This document shows positions 1 to 8,430 of a stretch of DNA of 26,162 bases, in pieces. Source of the stretch: Clostridia bacterium. GTDB taxonomy: Bacteria > Bacillota_A > Clostridia > Christensenellales > UBA1750. Both the position numbers and the translations under genes were made by a program. The notes beneath the pieces are model-generated. The model saw only the letters and a list, made by a program, of their open reading frames with translations. It ran no database searches and was not told where the DNA came from. Numbering within the stretch: the first letter of the stretch is position 1; every line of letters begins with the position of its first letter. The DNA lies in NCBI GenBank assembly GCA_017413675.1, contig JAFPSR010000003.1, forward strand, positions 1 through 26,162, given 5' to 3'.

Positions 1-1946
1 AATGGCTGAACGATTCCTTCTATAACGCGGCGTTCGGGAAAGATTTCCGGAAACGGATCATGCCGAACCCGGCAACCGGGGATGCGGTTTCCCTGCTGAC
101 CGATGATTATATGCAATACCGCAAAGACAGGTTCCAGAACTATTTCCGGAGTTATGAGGATGCCAGGTGTGGGGCAACCGCCTATGCGCAGGCCGGCGGC
201 CTGTATCCCAACGAACGGGGATTCTGCAGCTGGTGGCTCCGTACCCCAGAAGAATGGGAACCGATGGATCAAGGCTGTGTCCTCTGGAAAAACAGGGGCG
301 AATGGATGAATACAGCCGTTAGGATTGAGGATTTTACCCATCCTGCCGTGTATTCTTACTCCGGCGTCCGTCCCATTATCTGGGTCGAACTGGACTATGC
401 CCCCGTACTCGAGAGCCCGAAGGCCGAAAAGGCAGCCGATTCCCAGCCCGCCTTCTCCCAAATCCGGGAGGAAAATGCGGAAGGATATCTGCAGGCGGCC
501 CTGGCCGGCTGTACCTTTGTCGCGGAAGGATCCGTCAAATCACACAGCACGCGGATCCTGGGCACCGACAGCTATTCTCCCTCTTTCGTGACAACCTATG
601 TCCTGGATAATCTCACTGTCCTTGCGGGAACCTATGGGGAAGACGAACTCCGCATCCAGGTTCCGGGCATCGCTTCCGCCTTCGAGTTCAAGGAAGGCAG
701 GCGCTATATCGTCATTGCCGGCAACCCCCAGGAGGATCCGGAGAAAGGGACCGTATACCAGGGGCTCCAGGTCCGGTGCCTTCTGGATGCGCAGCATCCA
801 GACCGGATTGAATCCCTGATTCTCGGCGGATACCGGACAGATTTTCTGCAGACCCGCGCAGAGATGGTCCAGCGGCTCCGGGCTTATGCCCCGCCCTTTG
901 TTCCATTTGTCCCGGCCGGTCCTGTCCCGGACCCTGAACCGGTGATCCCCCCGTCGGATCCCCTATGGAATGAGACCCTGGCCCCCGCCCCGGACGGCGC
1001 CCCGCCTTTTACCTCCATTACTGCCGACAACGCAACAGACTATCTGCGCGCTGCACTTCTGGACAGCTCTTTTGTTGCAGAAGGCTTCATTACGAGTCAT
1101 CAGACTTTTGCAGCCCATACCTATTACGATGTGAACAATCCCGTACAATGGGATATCTATGAACTGAAGGTCCATCATTACCTGGCCGGTCCCAGGGATG
1201 AAACTGCCCCGTTTTCCTTTACGCTGGTGGTCCCCGAAGGGGATCCGGCCGGCGGGTTTGAAGAAGGCGGACGGTATATCGTGATCATCAATTCCCCGGA
1301 TTCCGTTTTCTATCCATCGGATACACTCATCCTCTATCAGGCCTACCAGGTCCGCTGCAAACTGGCCGTTACTGACTCCAATACCATTACCCAGATGAGA
1401 ATCGGGGAATATTCCGCAGACTATCCGCGGACCAAAAAGGAACTGGAGGACTTTATCGAACTCAATATCGGGCTGGCAGATCACTGGTACAACCCGAAGG
1501 ATTACTACGTCCACCAGGATTCCTGCATTGAGGATGTTGTCCGTCGTTCCCCGGTGGTCGCACGGGTCCAGGTCCAGGATGTCCAGGACGAACCGGGAAC
1601 CGGCCTGCAGATCTGCGTGTGCACGATCCGGGTTCTGGCGGATGTCTGGCAGGGGGAAGCACCGGCCGCGCCGGACCAGCCTTTTCGGATCCGGGTCCCC
1701 TGGGGGAGCGTGTGGAAGGGGCAGGTTTTGATCGTCTGTATCCAGAAACATGTGGACCGGATAGACCGAGACGGAAACCCCATATGCCTGCAGCCCTCCC
1801 ATACGGTAGATGTCTACGGGAAAACCATTACCGTTTATGATACTGTCTATGAACCCGCCGCCAAACTGTACTGGGTTACCGATCCCTACTGGGACCGCTG
1901 GTCCGAGGAAAAAATCCGGAAGGCTGTGAAAGCAGGCCCGATCTGA
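1..1946 (+). CDS. DUF6273-like protein with three C-terminal repeats (5' truncated)
   Basis: The reading frame is open from the left edge of the window (first full codon at base 3) to TGA at 1944-1946, so the true start lies outside; the ATG at 60 is internal. The stretch at about 3-400 (WLNDSFYNAAF, then CSWWLRTPEEW, then YSGVRPIIWVEL) has the pattern I associate with DUF6273, a domain common in large clostridial proteins of unknown role. It is followed by two clearly related segments at about 445-890 and 1000-1470. They share NAxxYLxAAL, TFVAEG/SFVAEG, GRRYIVI/GGRYIVI and VRCxL, and are separated by a proline-rich linker (about 890-1000). A more distant third copy lies at about 1490-1940. 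No catalytic motif is recognised. A secreted or surface role is likely from the family, but the N-terminus that would prove it is not in the window. Confidence 0.8.
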   Translation, partial: WLNDSFYNAAFGKDFRKRIMPNPATGDAVSLLTDDYMQYRKDRFQNYFRSYEDARCGATAYAQAGGLYPNERGFCSWWLRTPEEWEPMDQGCVLWKNRGEWMNTAVRIEDFTHPAVYSYSGVRPIIWVELDYAPVLESPKAEKAADSQPAFSQIREENAEGYLQAALAGCTFVAEGSVKSHSTRILGTDSYSPSFVTTYVLDNLTVLAGTYGEDELRIQVPGIASAFEFKEGRRYIVIAGNPQEDPEKGTVYQGLQVRCLLDAQHPDRIESLILGGYRTDFLQTRAEMVQRLRAYAPPFVPFVPAGPVPDPEPVIPPSDPLWNETLAPAPDGAPPFTSITADNATDYLRAALLDSSFVAEGFITSHQTFAAHTYYDVNNPVQWDIYELKVHHYLAGPRDETAPFSFTLVVPEGDPAGGFEEGGRYIVIINSPDSVFYPSDTLILYQAYQVRCKLAVTDSNTITQMRIGEYSADYPRTKKELEDFIELNIGLADHWYNPKDYYVHQDSCIEDVVRRSPVVARVQVQDVQDEPGTGLQICVCTIRVLADVWQGEAPAAPDQPFRIRVPWGSVWKGQVLIVCIQKHVDRIDRDGNPICLQPSHTVDVYGKTITVYDTVYEPAAKLYWVTDPYWDRWSEEKIRKAVKAGPI

Positions 1947-1970
1947 TCCCCCGGTTCAGACAGCAGCAAA

Positions 1971-1999
1971 GAAGCAGGCACATCCCTTGTGCCTGCTTC
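1971..1999. terminator. Bidirectional hairpin terminator
   Basis: A perfect 12-bp stem (1971-1982 with 1988-1999) has a 5-base loop and lies between two convergent genes. T-containing tails are present on both sides (CTGTCTGTTTG on plus, TTTGCTGCTG on minus), so it can serve the DUF6273 gene and apbE. The tails are not strong U-runs. Confidence 0.7.
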
Positions 2000-2029
2000 C
2001 TGTCTGTTTGCAGTTCAAATCCGGGAAGT

Positions 2030-3013
2030 TCAGTTTCCCGTTTGTCCGGTTTGGAAGCGGATCTTTCCGTTGGCGAACCCGGAACTTGTCCGAATAGATC
2101 CGTCCGCCAGGACCAGAATCGCCTCAGTATCCGCCGTATCCTCCACCAGCGCCATCGCTTTTTCGCTTCCCAGCAGGATGGCGATGGTGCTCAGTGCGTC
2201 CCCGTCGATCGCCCTGGGGCAGATAATGGTTGCGCTGACCAGGTCCGTTTCCGCGCTTTTCCCCGTCCGGGGATCCAGGATATGGTGCCAGATTTTCCCG
2301 TCCTTCTCAAAGAACCGCTCATAGGTCCCCGAGGTCGTCACGGTATCCCCGTCCCGGAGCGTAAAAACACCCAGGACTTCCCCGGCATTCCCGAACGGGT
2401 CCCGGAGCCCTACGCGCCATTCCTTCCCCCGGTTCGTCCCGATACAGGCAATATTGCCCCCCAGGTCAATCAGGGCCTGGGTGATCCCCTGCCTGCGCAG
2501 GTCTTCCGCAGCGCGGTCGGCACAGTATCCCTTCGCGATCCCGCCCAGGTCGATCCCCATGCCTTCCTCCAGCAGGATCCCCGTTTCCGTCGTCCGGATC
2601 TTCCGGAAATCCACCTTCCGGACGGCTTCGGCAAGCGCTTCCGCTTCGGGAATGGTCCCGGTTGTAAAATCCCAGAGTGCCTTGACCGGGGCGATCGTAA
2701 TGTCAAACAGCCCGTCCGACAGTTCCCCGTACCGGATCCCGGCCTCAATGATTTCCCGGGCTTCCGGGCTGATCTCCCCGCCTCCATCCCGATTCACCGT
2801 CCAGATCTCGCTGCCTGTCTTTTCCCGGGACAGGCGGGCATCCATATCCCGCAGGAGCAGGAACGTATTCTGGATTTTCTCCCCGCTTCCCCCCTCCGGG
2901 CTGCGGATCGTGCAGACCGTATCCATCATAAACTCCGTCTGCACCGTTTCCGGGGCGGTGCAGCTCGCCAGGCACAGCAGCAAAGCCGCTGCCAGGCACA
3001 GGATTCTTCTCAC
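2030..3013 (-). CDS. apbE: FAD:protein FMN transferase, lipoprotein (ApbE)
   Basis: ApbE covalently attaches FMN from FAD to a threonine or serine of exported flavoproteins, acting on the outer face of the membrane. The 327-residue product begins with a lipoprotein signal (MRRILCLAAALLLCLASC), which puts the lipidated cysteine at residue 18. Family motifs follow in order: SDGLFDITIAPV, GIDLGGIAKGY, LIDLGGNI, VTTSGTYERFF, HHILDPRTG and DGDALST (the metal/FAD-binding region). Length is typical. The start is GTG, with GGGAAAGGGAAG upstream, and is fixed by the signal peptide. It is transcribed away from the NusG-II/Gx pair, two families often found beside apbE. No FMN-acceptor protein is visible in the window, so its substrate must be encoded elsewhere. 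Confidence 0.93.
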   Translation of the reverse strand: MRRILCLAAALLLCLASCTAPETVQTEFMMDTVCTIRSPEGGSGEKIQNTFLLLRDMDARLSREKTGSEIWTVNRDGGGEISPEAREIIEAGIRYGELSDGLFDITIAPVKALWDFTTGTIPEAEALAEAVRKVDFRKIRTTETGILLEEGMGIDLGGIAKGYCADRAAEDLRRQGITQALIDLGGNIACIGTNRGKEWRVGLRDPFGNAGEVLGVFTLRDGDTVTTSGTYERFFEKDGKIWHHILDPRTGKSAETDLVSATIICPRAIDGDALSTIAILLGSEKAMALVEDTADTEAILVLADGSIRTSSGFANGKIRFQTGQTGN

Positions 3014-3057
3014 GCTTGCTTCCCTTTCCCACGCTTGCTATACTTGAAGGGCAAAGC

Positions 3058-3090
3058 GGCGGAAATTCGGGAATCCCCGGGTTTTCCGCC
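3058..3090. repeat. Inverted repeat in the divergent apbE / NusG-II intergenic region
   Basis: GGCGGAAA at 3058-3065 is matched by TTTCCGCC at 3083-3090, an 8-bp inverted repeat around a GC-rich centre. It lies between two divergent genes and just upstream of the likely plus-strand promoter. It could be an operator or simply a cruciform-forming GC-rich spacer; no regulator is visible nearby. Confidence 0.35.
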
Positions 3091-3101
3091 GGTCCGGCCC
3101 A

Positions 3102-3130
3102 TTTTCACTTTAACACAATCCGGGTATATT
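3102..3130 (+). promoter_or_regulatory. Possible sigma-A promoter for NusG-II / Gx genes
   Basis: TTTTCA (3102-3107), a 17-base spacer and TATATT (3125-3130) lie about 30 bases before the start codon. The -10 is good and the -35 mediocre. Confidence 0.35.
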
Positions 3131-3161
3131 GCAAGTAAATTCCCGAAAGGAGGAATTCCCC

Positions 3162-3533
3162 ATGAAAAAAGGCGACTGGATCTGCATCCTGGTTTTCCTG
3201 GCCGTGTGCCTTGCGGGACTCCTCCTGTTCCTGCCGCGGCAGGGCGCAGAGACTGCCGTCGTCACTGTGGACGGGGAAACGATAATGACCCTGCCCCTCG
3301 ACCGGGACGGGATCTACCATACGGAACATCACACACTGGAGGTTCAAAACGGGGCTGTCCGTGTCCTTGCCAGCGACTGTCCGGGACAGGACTGTGTCCG
3401 GACAGGCCCGGTATCGCGCGGCGGCCAGACGATTGTCTGCCTCCCGTACCGCATGAGCATCACCCTGCAGACCCAAGGGGATTACGACGCGGTGACCGGC
3501 CGGGTTCAGGCGGAGGATTCCTGCCATGACTGA
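3162..3533 (+). CDS. NusG domain II-containing membrane-anchored protein
   Basis: The 123-residue protein has one N-terminal membrane segment (about residues 5-24) followed by a small extracytoplasmic domain. SDCPGQDC, SRGGQTIVCLPY and the closing beta strands match the family annotated as NusG domain II-containing protein. An in-frame ATG exists at 3129, but AAAGGAGG at 3146-3153 sits at the right distance before ATG 3162, so the shorter form is chosen. It overlaps the following Gx-transporter gene by 8 bases, so the two are translationally coupled. From memory, both families occur with ApbE in flavinylation and flavin-based electron-transfer loci of Firmicutes (similar to Listeria EetA/EetB). 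The molecular function is not established; the conserved cysteines may be redox-active or form a disulfide. Confidence 0.85.
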   Translation: MKKGDWICILVFLAVCLAGLLLFLPRQGAETAVVTVDGETIMTLPLDRDGIYHTEHHTLEVQNGAVRVLASDCPGQDCVRTGPVSRGGQTIVCLPYRMSITLQTQGDYDAVTGRVQAEDSCHD

Positions 3534-4044
3534 ACGGACCGCTTTTTCCGTCCGGGACCTGACCCGGCTGGCGCTCCTGCTGGCAGCTGCCCTGGTGCTC
3601 GGGTTCGTGGAATCCCTCTTCCCCCTGCCGGTCCCGATCCCCGGCATCAAGCTCGGCCTGGCCAATATCGCCGTGCTGCTCTGCCTGTACCTGTTCGGCT
3701 TTCCCCCGGCCTTTTTCCTGGCCCTGGGCAAGGTCCTGCTCAGCGCGCTCCTGTACGCCGGTTTCTCCGGCCTTCTGTACGCGCTGCCGGCTGCCGTCCT
3801 TTCCCTGTGCCTGATGGCCCTTATGAAACGCTGCGTTTCCTCCGTCAGCATCCTGGGCGTTTCCCTGCTGGGCGGTGCCATGCATAACGCGTGCCAGTGT
3901 CTTTTCGCGGTCCTGTTTACCCATACCCCCGCCCTGTTTGCCTACCTGCCGCTCCTCCTGCTGTCCGGCGGGCTGACCGGGCTTCTGACCGGGGCCTGCG
4001 CCAAAGGCGTCCTGTCCGTTCTGCGCCGGAAAGCGGGTTCCTGA
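3526..4044 (+). CDS. Gx transporter family protein (heptaprenyl diphosphate synthase component I-like)
   Basis: This 172-residue, highly hydrophobic protein has roughly five membrane spans. Its motif GFVESLFPLPVPIPGIKLGLANI is typical of the Gx transporter / heptaprenyl diphosphate synthase component I family (PF07456), which resembles ECF substrate-binding subunits. The annotation as a synthase component is historical; the topology suggests a membrane transport or quinone/isoprenoid-linked role. It starts inside the end of the NusG-II gene (ATGACTGA overlap) and is followed directly by a strong terminator, so the pair forms a two-gene unit. With the divergent apbE it makes a compact flavin/redox module. 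Confidence 0.85.
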   Translation: MTERTAFSVRDLTRLALLLAAALVLGFVESLFPLPVPIPGIKLGLANIAVLLCLYLFGFPPAFFLALGKVLLSALLYAGFSGLLYALPAAVLSLCLMALMKRCVSSVSILGVSLLGGAMHNACQCLFAVLFTHTPALFAYLPLLLLSGGLTGLLTGACAKGVLSVLRRKAGS

Positions 4045-4059
4045 ACCCCTGGATACAGA

Positions 4060-4089
4060 ACAGGTCCGGATCTTCCGATCCGGACCTGT
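4060..4089 (+). terminator. Intrinsic terminator after the Gx gene
   Basis: A perfect 13-bp stem (4060-4072 with 4077-4089) with loop TTCC is followed by GTTTTTTG. On the minus strand the tail lacks a U-run, so it mainly ends the plus-strand unit. Confidence 0.88.
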
Positions 4090-4116
4090 GTTTTTTGTAT
4101 TCGGTTTGCCGTCTTT

Positions 4117-4581
4117 CTATTCTTCGGCAGGGATTTCAGAAGTGCAGTGCGGGCAGCGGGTTGCCTCGATCGGGATCTCGCTCTTGCAGAACGGGCAGAT
4201 CTTGGTGGTCGGCGCAGCCGGTTCCTCTTCAGGTTTCTCCTTCAGGTTCTGCAGCTTGTTGATGCCCTTGACAACCAGGAAGATACAGAAGGCTACAATG
4301 ATAAAGTCCACGATCACGGAAAGGAAGTTGCCGTATGCCAGGATCGGCGCGCCGGCTTCCGTTGCTTCCGCTGCCGTGGCATAGGTGCCGCCGTCCAGGG
4401 GAATGAACAGGTTCTTCAGGGAATCCGCTTTGAAAAGACGCCCGATCAGCGGCATGATGATGTCGTTGACCAGAGAAGTCGTGATCTTTCCGAAAGCGCC
4501 GCCGATTACAACGCCGACGGCCAGGTCGATCACGTTGCCCCGCATCGCGAAGGCTTTAAACTCTTCGAAGAATTTCTTCAT
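4117..4581 (-). CDS. mscL: Large-conductance mechanosensitive channel MscL with C-terminal zinc ribbon
   Basis: MscL is a homopentameric membrane pore that opens under hypo-osmotic stress. The N-terminus [20 protein letters not shown] and the first span with [13 protein letters not shown] are canonical; the second span is at about residues 86-106. Start ATG is preceded by AAGGAGGAGAG. After a short charged and proline linker the protein adds about 30 residues carrying CPFC (129-132) and CPHC (143-146), a treble-cysteine zinc-ribbon tail not present in E. coli MscL. At 154 residues it is longer than the usual 120-140. It lies 63 bases downstream of addA on the same strand with no hairpin between, so read-through from addA is possible. 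Confidence 0.95.
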   Translation of the reverse strand: MKKFFEEFKAFAMRGNVIDLAVGVVIGGAFGKITTSLVNDIIMPLIGRLFKADSLKNLFIPLDGGTYATAAEATEAGAPILAYGNFLSVIVDFIIVAFCIFLVVKGINKLQNLKEKPEEEPAAPTTKICPFCKSEIPIEATRCPHCTSEIPAEE

Positions 4582-4644
4582 AACAACTCTCCTCCTTATG
4601 AATGGATGAATACAATGAAGAGTTCATTAATTACCTGTATTCTA

Positions 4645-7600
4645 TCATGAACGCGTGGGGAAAGGAAGGATTATTTCCTTCCCAATATGGAATAAAAAGA
4701 CGCTTTCCCGCAGTACGGGGATCCCCGTGAGGATCTCCAGGGCTTTCCGGTACCAGTCCACCTGCTGCGCATGGTTCGCGATGACCTCCTCCTCGGAAAC
4801 CTCATAGCGGTCCGTCTTGTAGTCCACCAGGATCCAGCCTTCCCTGCCGTCCTCCTCCCCGCGGAAGTACAGGTCGATGACGCCCTGCAGAAGAACCATG
4901 TTCGAAGACTCCGGACGCACCAGTTCGAACGTGCCGTCGTCCTTTTCCGTAATCGCCAGGTTGAACGGGATTTCCCGGAACAGTTCCCGGCTTTGGGCAG
5001 CCTTCCGTCCCAGCGGGGAATCCAGATAGCGGGAAATATGGCGGACCCGGATCGAATCCGCTTCCTCCCCGCCCAGGATGCCGCCGTCGCGCATTCCCGC
5101 AATCTGCCTTTGAATCTCGGTATCCCACTTTTCCCGGGGAAGCTCCCGGAACGGGACATAGTCCATATGTTCCAGGAACGTATGCAGGGCTGTCCCCCGC
5201 TCTGCGGAAGTCATCCCCGTCCTCTGTTTCAGGAAGGACGGCATTTCCTCCGGCGGCAGGATCCCGCCCCGGTGTGCCAGCGCGGTAACAGACAGTTTCT
5301 GTGTCGGATAGGTCCGGATTTCGTAGGGATAGGTCCACTCCAGGCTGCGCAGCAGCCAGTCCGGTACAGGCTCTTCCCGGTTCATTGCCGGTCCCTCCCT
5401 CCGGACAGCCAGCGGCCGGATGCCCCGGACGATATGGACGCCAAAGGGCGCGTCCATCGGCATGCTGTCCGGGATCGCCGCCCGCAGGACCGCATCCCGG
5501 CCCGTTTCCGGGTTTTCCCCGCGCAGGAGGCCGGCATGCCGGGAATCATACAGCGCCGCAGCCGTGAAATCCAGAAGGGAAACGGCCTGTTCCATCCCGC
5601 CGGTCAGCAAGCACATTTCCCGCCACCGGTCGCGGGCTTTGGACAACCGGGGCACATACCCGGTCAGATGCAGTTTTTCCCTTGCCCGGGTACACAATAC
5701 ATACAGGATCCGGATCTCCTCCGCCATCTCCTGCCGCTTCCGGTTCAGGAGCAGAGCTTTCTGCAGCGGGGTATTCGAACGCAGGGAATACTCGCTGTCA
5801 TACAGGGAAACCCCCATCCCCATCCGGTCATCCAGCAGGCAGTCCCCCTTCTCGGACAGGCGCATCTTCCCGCCCAGGAACATCCCGATCACAATGGGGA
5901 ATTCCAGTCCCTTGGACTTATGCACGCTCATAATGCGCACGACATTCTGGTCCGGTTCAATCTGCTGGGCATCCCCGGCATCCCCGCGTTCCCGCTGATA
6001 CTCGCACAGGTTCAGGAAGCCGCGCAGGGACATCCTGCCCTCATACCGGGATGCCCGGCTGCACAGGGCATACAGGTTCGTCTGCCTCCGGGCCCCCTGC
6101 GGCATGGCCGCGCACAGTGCCCAGATTTTCGAATCAATCAGGATTTCCTGCAGGAAACTCCCCAGCGGCATCTCCCCGGCGCGTTTGCGCCAAACCATCA
6201 GTTTGGCCAGCAGGGAAGCCACTTTTTCCTGCTCCCTCCCGCTTCCTGCCGCATACCGGCAGGCTGCCGCATACAGGGTCCCTTCCCGGTCGCACAGCCG
6301 CAGTTCGGCCAGTGCCTGCGCAGGCAGCCGGTACAGCGCCCGGAGGACGGTGAGCAGGGCATAATCGTTCTCAAAATTGACGCAGAGCCACAGAAGGGAC
6401 AGGAATACCTGTACCTCATAGGATTCATAAAACCCGCCTCCGGCATCGGAATAGAACGGGATTCCGGCCTCCATCAGGGTCTGCATCAGGGTCTGGATCC
6501 GGCTTTTGGGCGAGCGGATCAGGATCGCGATGTCCCCGTAGCGGGTCCTGCGCATTTCCCCGGTCCCGGGATCCCTGACCGGCTCCATAAGCAGGGAACG
6601 GATCAGGGAAACCGCATAGGTGCTCTCCTTCAGAACGGCCGTCATCTCTTCTGCGGACAGACTGTCCTCCGGCCCGTTTTCCACCTGCGTGCCCGCGCCG
6701 TCCCCGGCATCCGCGGGTTCTTCGGTTTCTTCCTCCCCTGTCAGGATATGGATCCCGACCGTTTCCGGATATCCGGGATCCCCGTCGTTCCGGCCGAGGT
6801 ACAAACCCTCCTCCGGCGTATATTCCACTTCGGAAAGCGGTCGTTGCATGAGGGGCAGGAACAGGCTGTTGCAGAAGGATAGGATATTTTCCCCCGAACG
6901 GAAGTTCCGGTTCAGATCAATCACGGTTCCTTTGTCCGGATCCTCCGTATACGCCTCCCGGCGCCGTACGAACAGGGTCGGGTCTGCCATGCGGAAGCGG
7001 TAAATGCTCTGTTTGACATCCCCGACCGTAAACAGCTTCCCGTCCGTCCGGATCCGGGCCAGCAGGGCCTCCTGCACAGGGTTTGTATCCTGGTACTCAT
7101 CCACAAAGATGTACGGCCAGCTCTTCCGGACCTGCTTGGCAATCTCCTCATCCTCCAGAAGAAGCAGGGATTTGTGCTCCAGGTCACTGAAGGAAAGCGC
7201 CCCGGCTTCCTCCTTGCGACGCGCAAAGCGTTCCCTGGCATCCGTCACCATCCGGAACAGCGCCTCGATCGCGGGCAGCAGCTTGGCGAACACCTGCTGC
7301 GTCCCGGTATCTCCATCCGCGCAGCCCCGGAGGGTGTCCGCGGCGCGACGGACCAGTTCCCGTGCGTTTTCAATCCTCTTCCTGGCTTCTTCCCGGAGGA
7401 CCGGATCGCCTTTGCGGGAGGAGGACATCCGTGAATAATGAACCGGTTCATAATTCCCGGCAAGGACCGCTTCGGCATACCTCCCGGCTTCCTGCACCGC
7501 CGGTGCAAAATAAGCCGGCCCGTTTTCACGGGCGCAGATTTCCCCCGCTTCGGCAAGCAGGTTCCCGGCCCTTTCCAGGGGTTCCCGCTGGCTTTCCCGG

Positions 7601-8208
7601 AGGAATGCCGCAGTGCTCCCCGAGGCGAAGTCTTCCGAGGCCTTCCGGTAATCCTCCAGGACCGCCTCCTCCCATTTTTCGGGGTACGGCTGGTTCTGCA
7701 GGAACAGCTGCACCTGGGTTGCCATATTCAGCACGGAATCCAGTTTCCCCAGGCGGGAAAGCAGCCGCCTGCCGGTTTCCTCCCCGCACAGTTCATCGGC
7801 TGCCTCATCCAGGGATTCCTTCCAGAACTGGTCGGTCTGGGCCTGGTCCAGGACGGTAAACCCGATATCCACACCCGCCGGCACAAAGAAACGTCTGAGA
7901 AGGCGGATACAGAACGCATGAATGGTGCTGATTGCTGCGATATCCCGTTCCTGCCACTGCCTGTACAGGTGCGCATCCTCCCCCGCCCCCGCGGCCAGGG
8001 CACGGGAAATCCTTTCCCGCATCTCGGCTGCCGCCGCATTCGTAAAGGTAATAACGAGCATTTCGGAAAGGTTTTCCCCCTCCCGGAGGAGCGAGAGAAT
8101 CCTTTCCGTCAGTACAGCGGTTTTCCCGGACCCCGCAGCGGCAGAAACAAGCAGGTCCTTCCCGCGCAGGGAGATCGCGCGGTTTTGTTCTTCGGTCCAG
8201 TTCGGCAA
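4645..8208 (-). CDS. addA: ATP-dependent helicase/nuclease subunit A (AddA)
   Basis: AddA is the UvrD-type helicase plus RecB-type nuclease of the AddAB complex, which resects double-strand breaks for RecA loading. Walker A (AAAGSGKT, about residues 23-30), YIFVDEYQDTNPVQ (Walker B), YRFRMADPTLF and VHKSKGLEFPIV give a superfamily 1A helicase. The C-terminal ILVDYKTDR followed by QQVDWYRKAL is the nuclease site. The frame extends to ATG 8244, but I choose TTG 8208. AAAGGGGGG stands 6 bases before it, the protein then starts MPNWTEEQNRAI as in other AddA proteins, and the likely -10 box (8256-8261) would leave almost no leader for the ATG. The product is about 1187 residues, normal for AddA. 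Its usual partner addB is not adjacent. Confidence 0.95.
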   Translation of the reverse strand: MPNWTEEQNRAISLRGKDLLVSAAAGSGKTAVLTERILSLLREGENLSEMLVITFTNAAAAEMRERISRALAAGAGEDAHLYRQWQERDIAAISTIHAFCIRLLRRFFVPAGVDIGFTVLDQAQTDQFWKESLDEAADELCGEETGRRLLSRLGKLDSVLNMATQVQLFLQNQPYPEKWEEAVLEDYRKASEDFASGSTAAFLRESQREPLERAGNLLAEAGEICARENGPAYFAPAVQEAGRYAEAVLAGNYEPVHYSRMSSSRKGDPVLREEARKRIENARELVRRAADTLRGCADGDTGTQQVFAKLLPAIEALFRMVTDARERFARRKEEAGALSFSDLEHKSLLLLEDEEIAKQVRKSWPYIFVDEYQDTNPVQEALLARIRTDGKLFTVGDVKQSIYRFRMADPTLFVRRREAYTEDPDKGTVIDLNRNFRSGENILSFCNSLFLPLMQRPLSEVEYTPEEGLYLGRNDGDPGYPETVGIHILTGEEETEEPADAGDGAGTQVENGPEDSLSAEEMTAVLKESTYAVSLIRSLLMEPVRDPGTGEMRRTRYGDIAILIRSPKSRIQTLMQTLMEAGIPFYSDAGGGFYESYEVQVFLSLLWLCVNFENDYALLTVLRALYRLPAQALAELRLCDREGTLYAAACRYAAGSGREQEKVASLLAKLMVWRKRAGEMPLGSFLQEILIDSKIWALCAAMPQGARRQTNLYALCSRASRYEGRMSLRGFLNLCEYQRERGDAGDAQQIEPDQNVVRIMSVHKSKGLEFPIVIGMFLGGKMRLSEKGDCLLDDRMGMGVSLYDSEYSLRSNTPLQKALLLNRKRQEMAEEIRILYVLCTRAREKLHLTGYVPRLSKARDRWREMCLLTGGMEQAVSLLDFTAAALYDSRHAGLLRGENPETGRDAVLRAAIPDSMPMDAPFGVHIVRGIRPLAVRREGPAMNREEPVPDWLLRSLEWTYPYEIRTYPTQKLSVTALAHRGGILPPEEMPSFLKQRTGMTSAERGTALHTFLEHMDYVPFRELPREKWDTEIQRQIAGMRDGGILGGEEADSIRVRHISRYLDSPLGRKAAQSRELFREIPFNLAITEKDDGTFELVRPESSNMVLLQGVIDLYFRGEEDGREGWILVDYKTDRYEVSEEEVIANHAQQVDWYRKALEILTGIPVLRESVFLFHIGKEIILPFPTRS

Positions 8209-8255
8209 GGAATTCCCCCCTTTCCATACTTCGGTGTTTTTCATCCTGTTCTTTC

Positions 8256-8261
8256 ATTATA
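8256..8261 (-). promoter_or_regulatory. Extended -10 promoter for addA
   Basis: Read on the minus strand the sequence is TGCTATAAT, a perfect -10 with the TGn extension; only a T-rich stretch is found at the -35 position. Predicted transcription would start near 8249, consistent with the TTG start at 8208. Confidence 0.6.
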
Positions 8262-8317
8262 GCATCACACCCCCCGGAAAAAAAGGCCGCCCGGACCCGG
8301 TTTCTCCTTCGTCCACC

Positions 8318-8346
8318 TTGCAACCCGTCCCCTTCTTTGTTATGAT
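8318..8346 (+). promoter_or_regulatory. Promoter of the glycyl radical enzyme operon
   Basis: TTGCAA (8318-8323), a 17-base spacer and TATGAT (8341-8346), with TGT directly before the -10 (extended -10). It lies about 85 bases before the start codon and is divergent from the addA promoter. Confidence 0.65.
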
Positions 8347-8430
8347 GAAATATGGAAATTTACGGGGATTTCCGCCGTCTTCCCAACTCTGTTTTTCCGG
8401 GAAATCCCCCGCTATAAAGGAGCATGTACC

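Noticed and set aside
150..185. DARCGATAY resembling a flavinylation site (DxxS/T-G-A-S/T) near apbE
   Set aside because: It lies inside the DUF6273 pattern where a TxYAxxxG element is normal, lacks the S/T at the expected position, and the domain is not an FMN-binding fold.
2042..3529. 495-residue plus-strand frame
   Set aside because: Covers apbE in antisense and then the NusG-II gene in another frame; composition is that of a shadow.
4771..6882. 703-residue plus-strand frame
   Set aside because: Antisense shadow of addA, rich in Pro, Gln, His and Arg, with no domain pattern.
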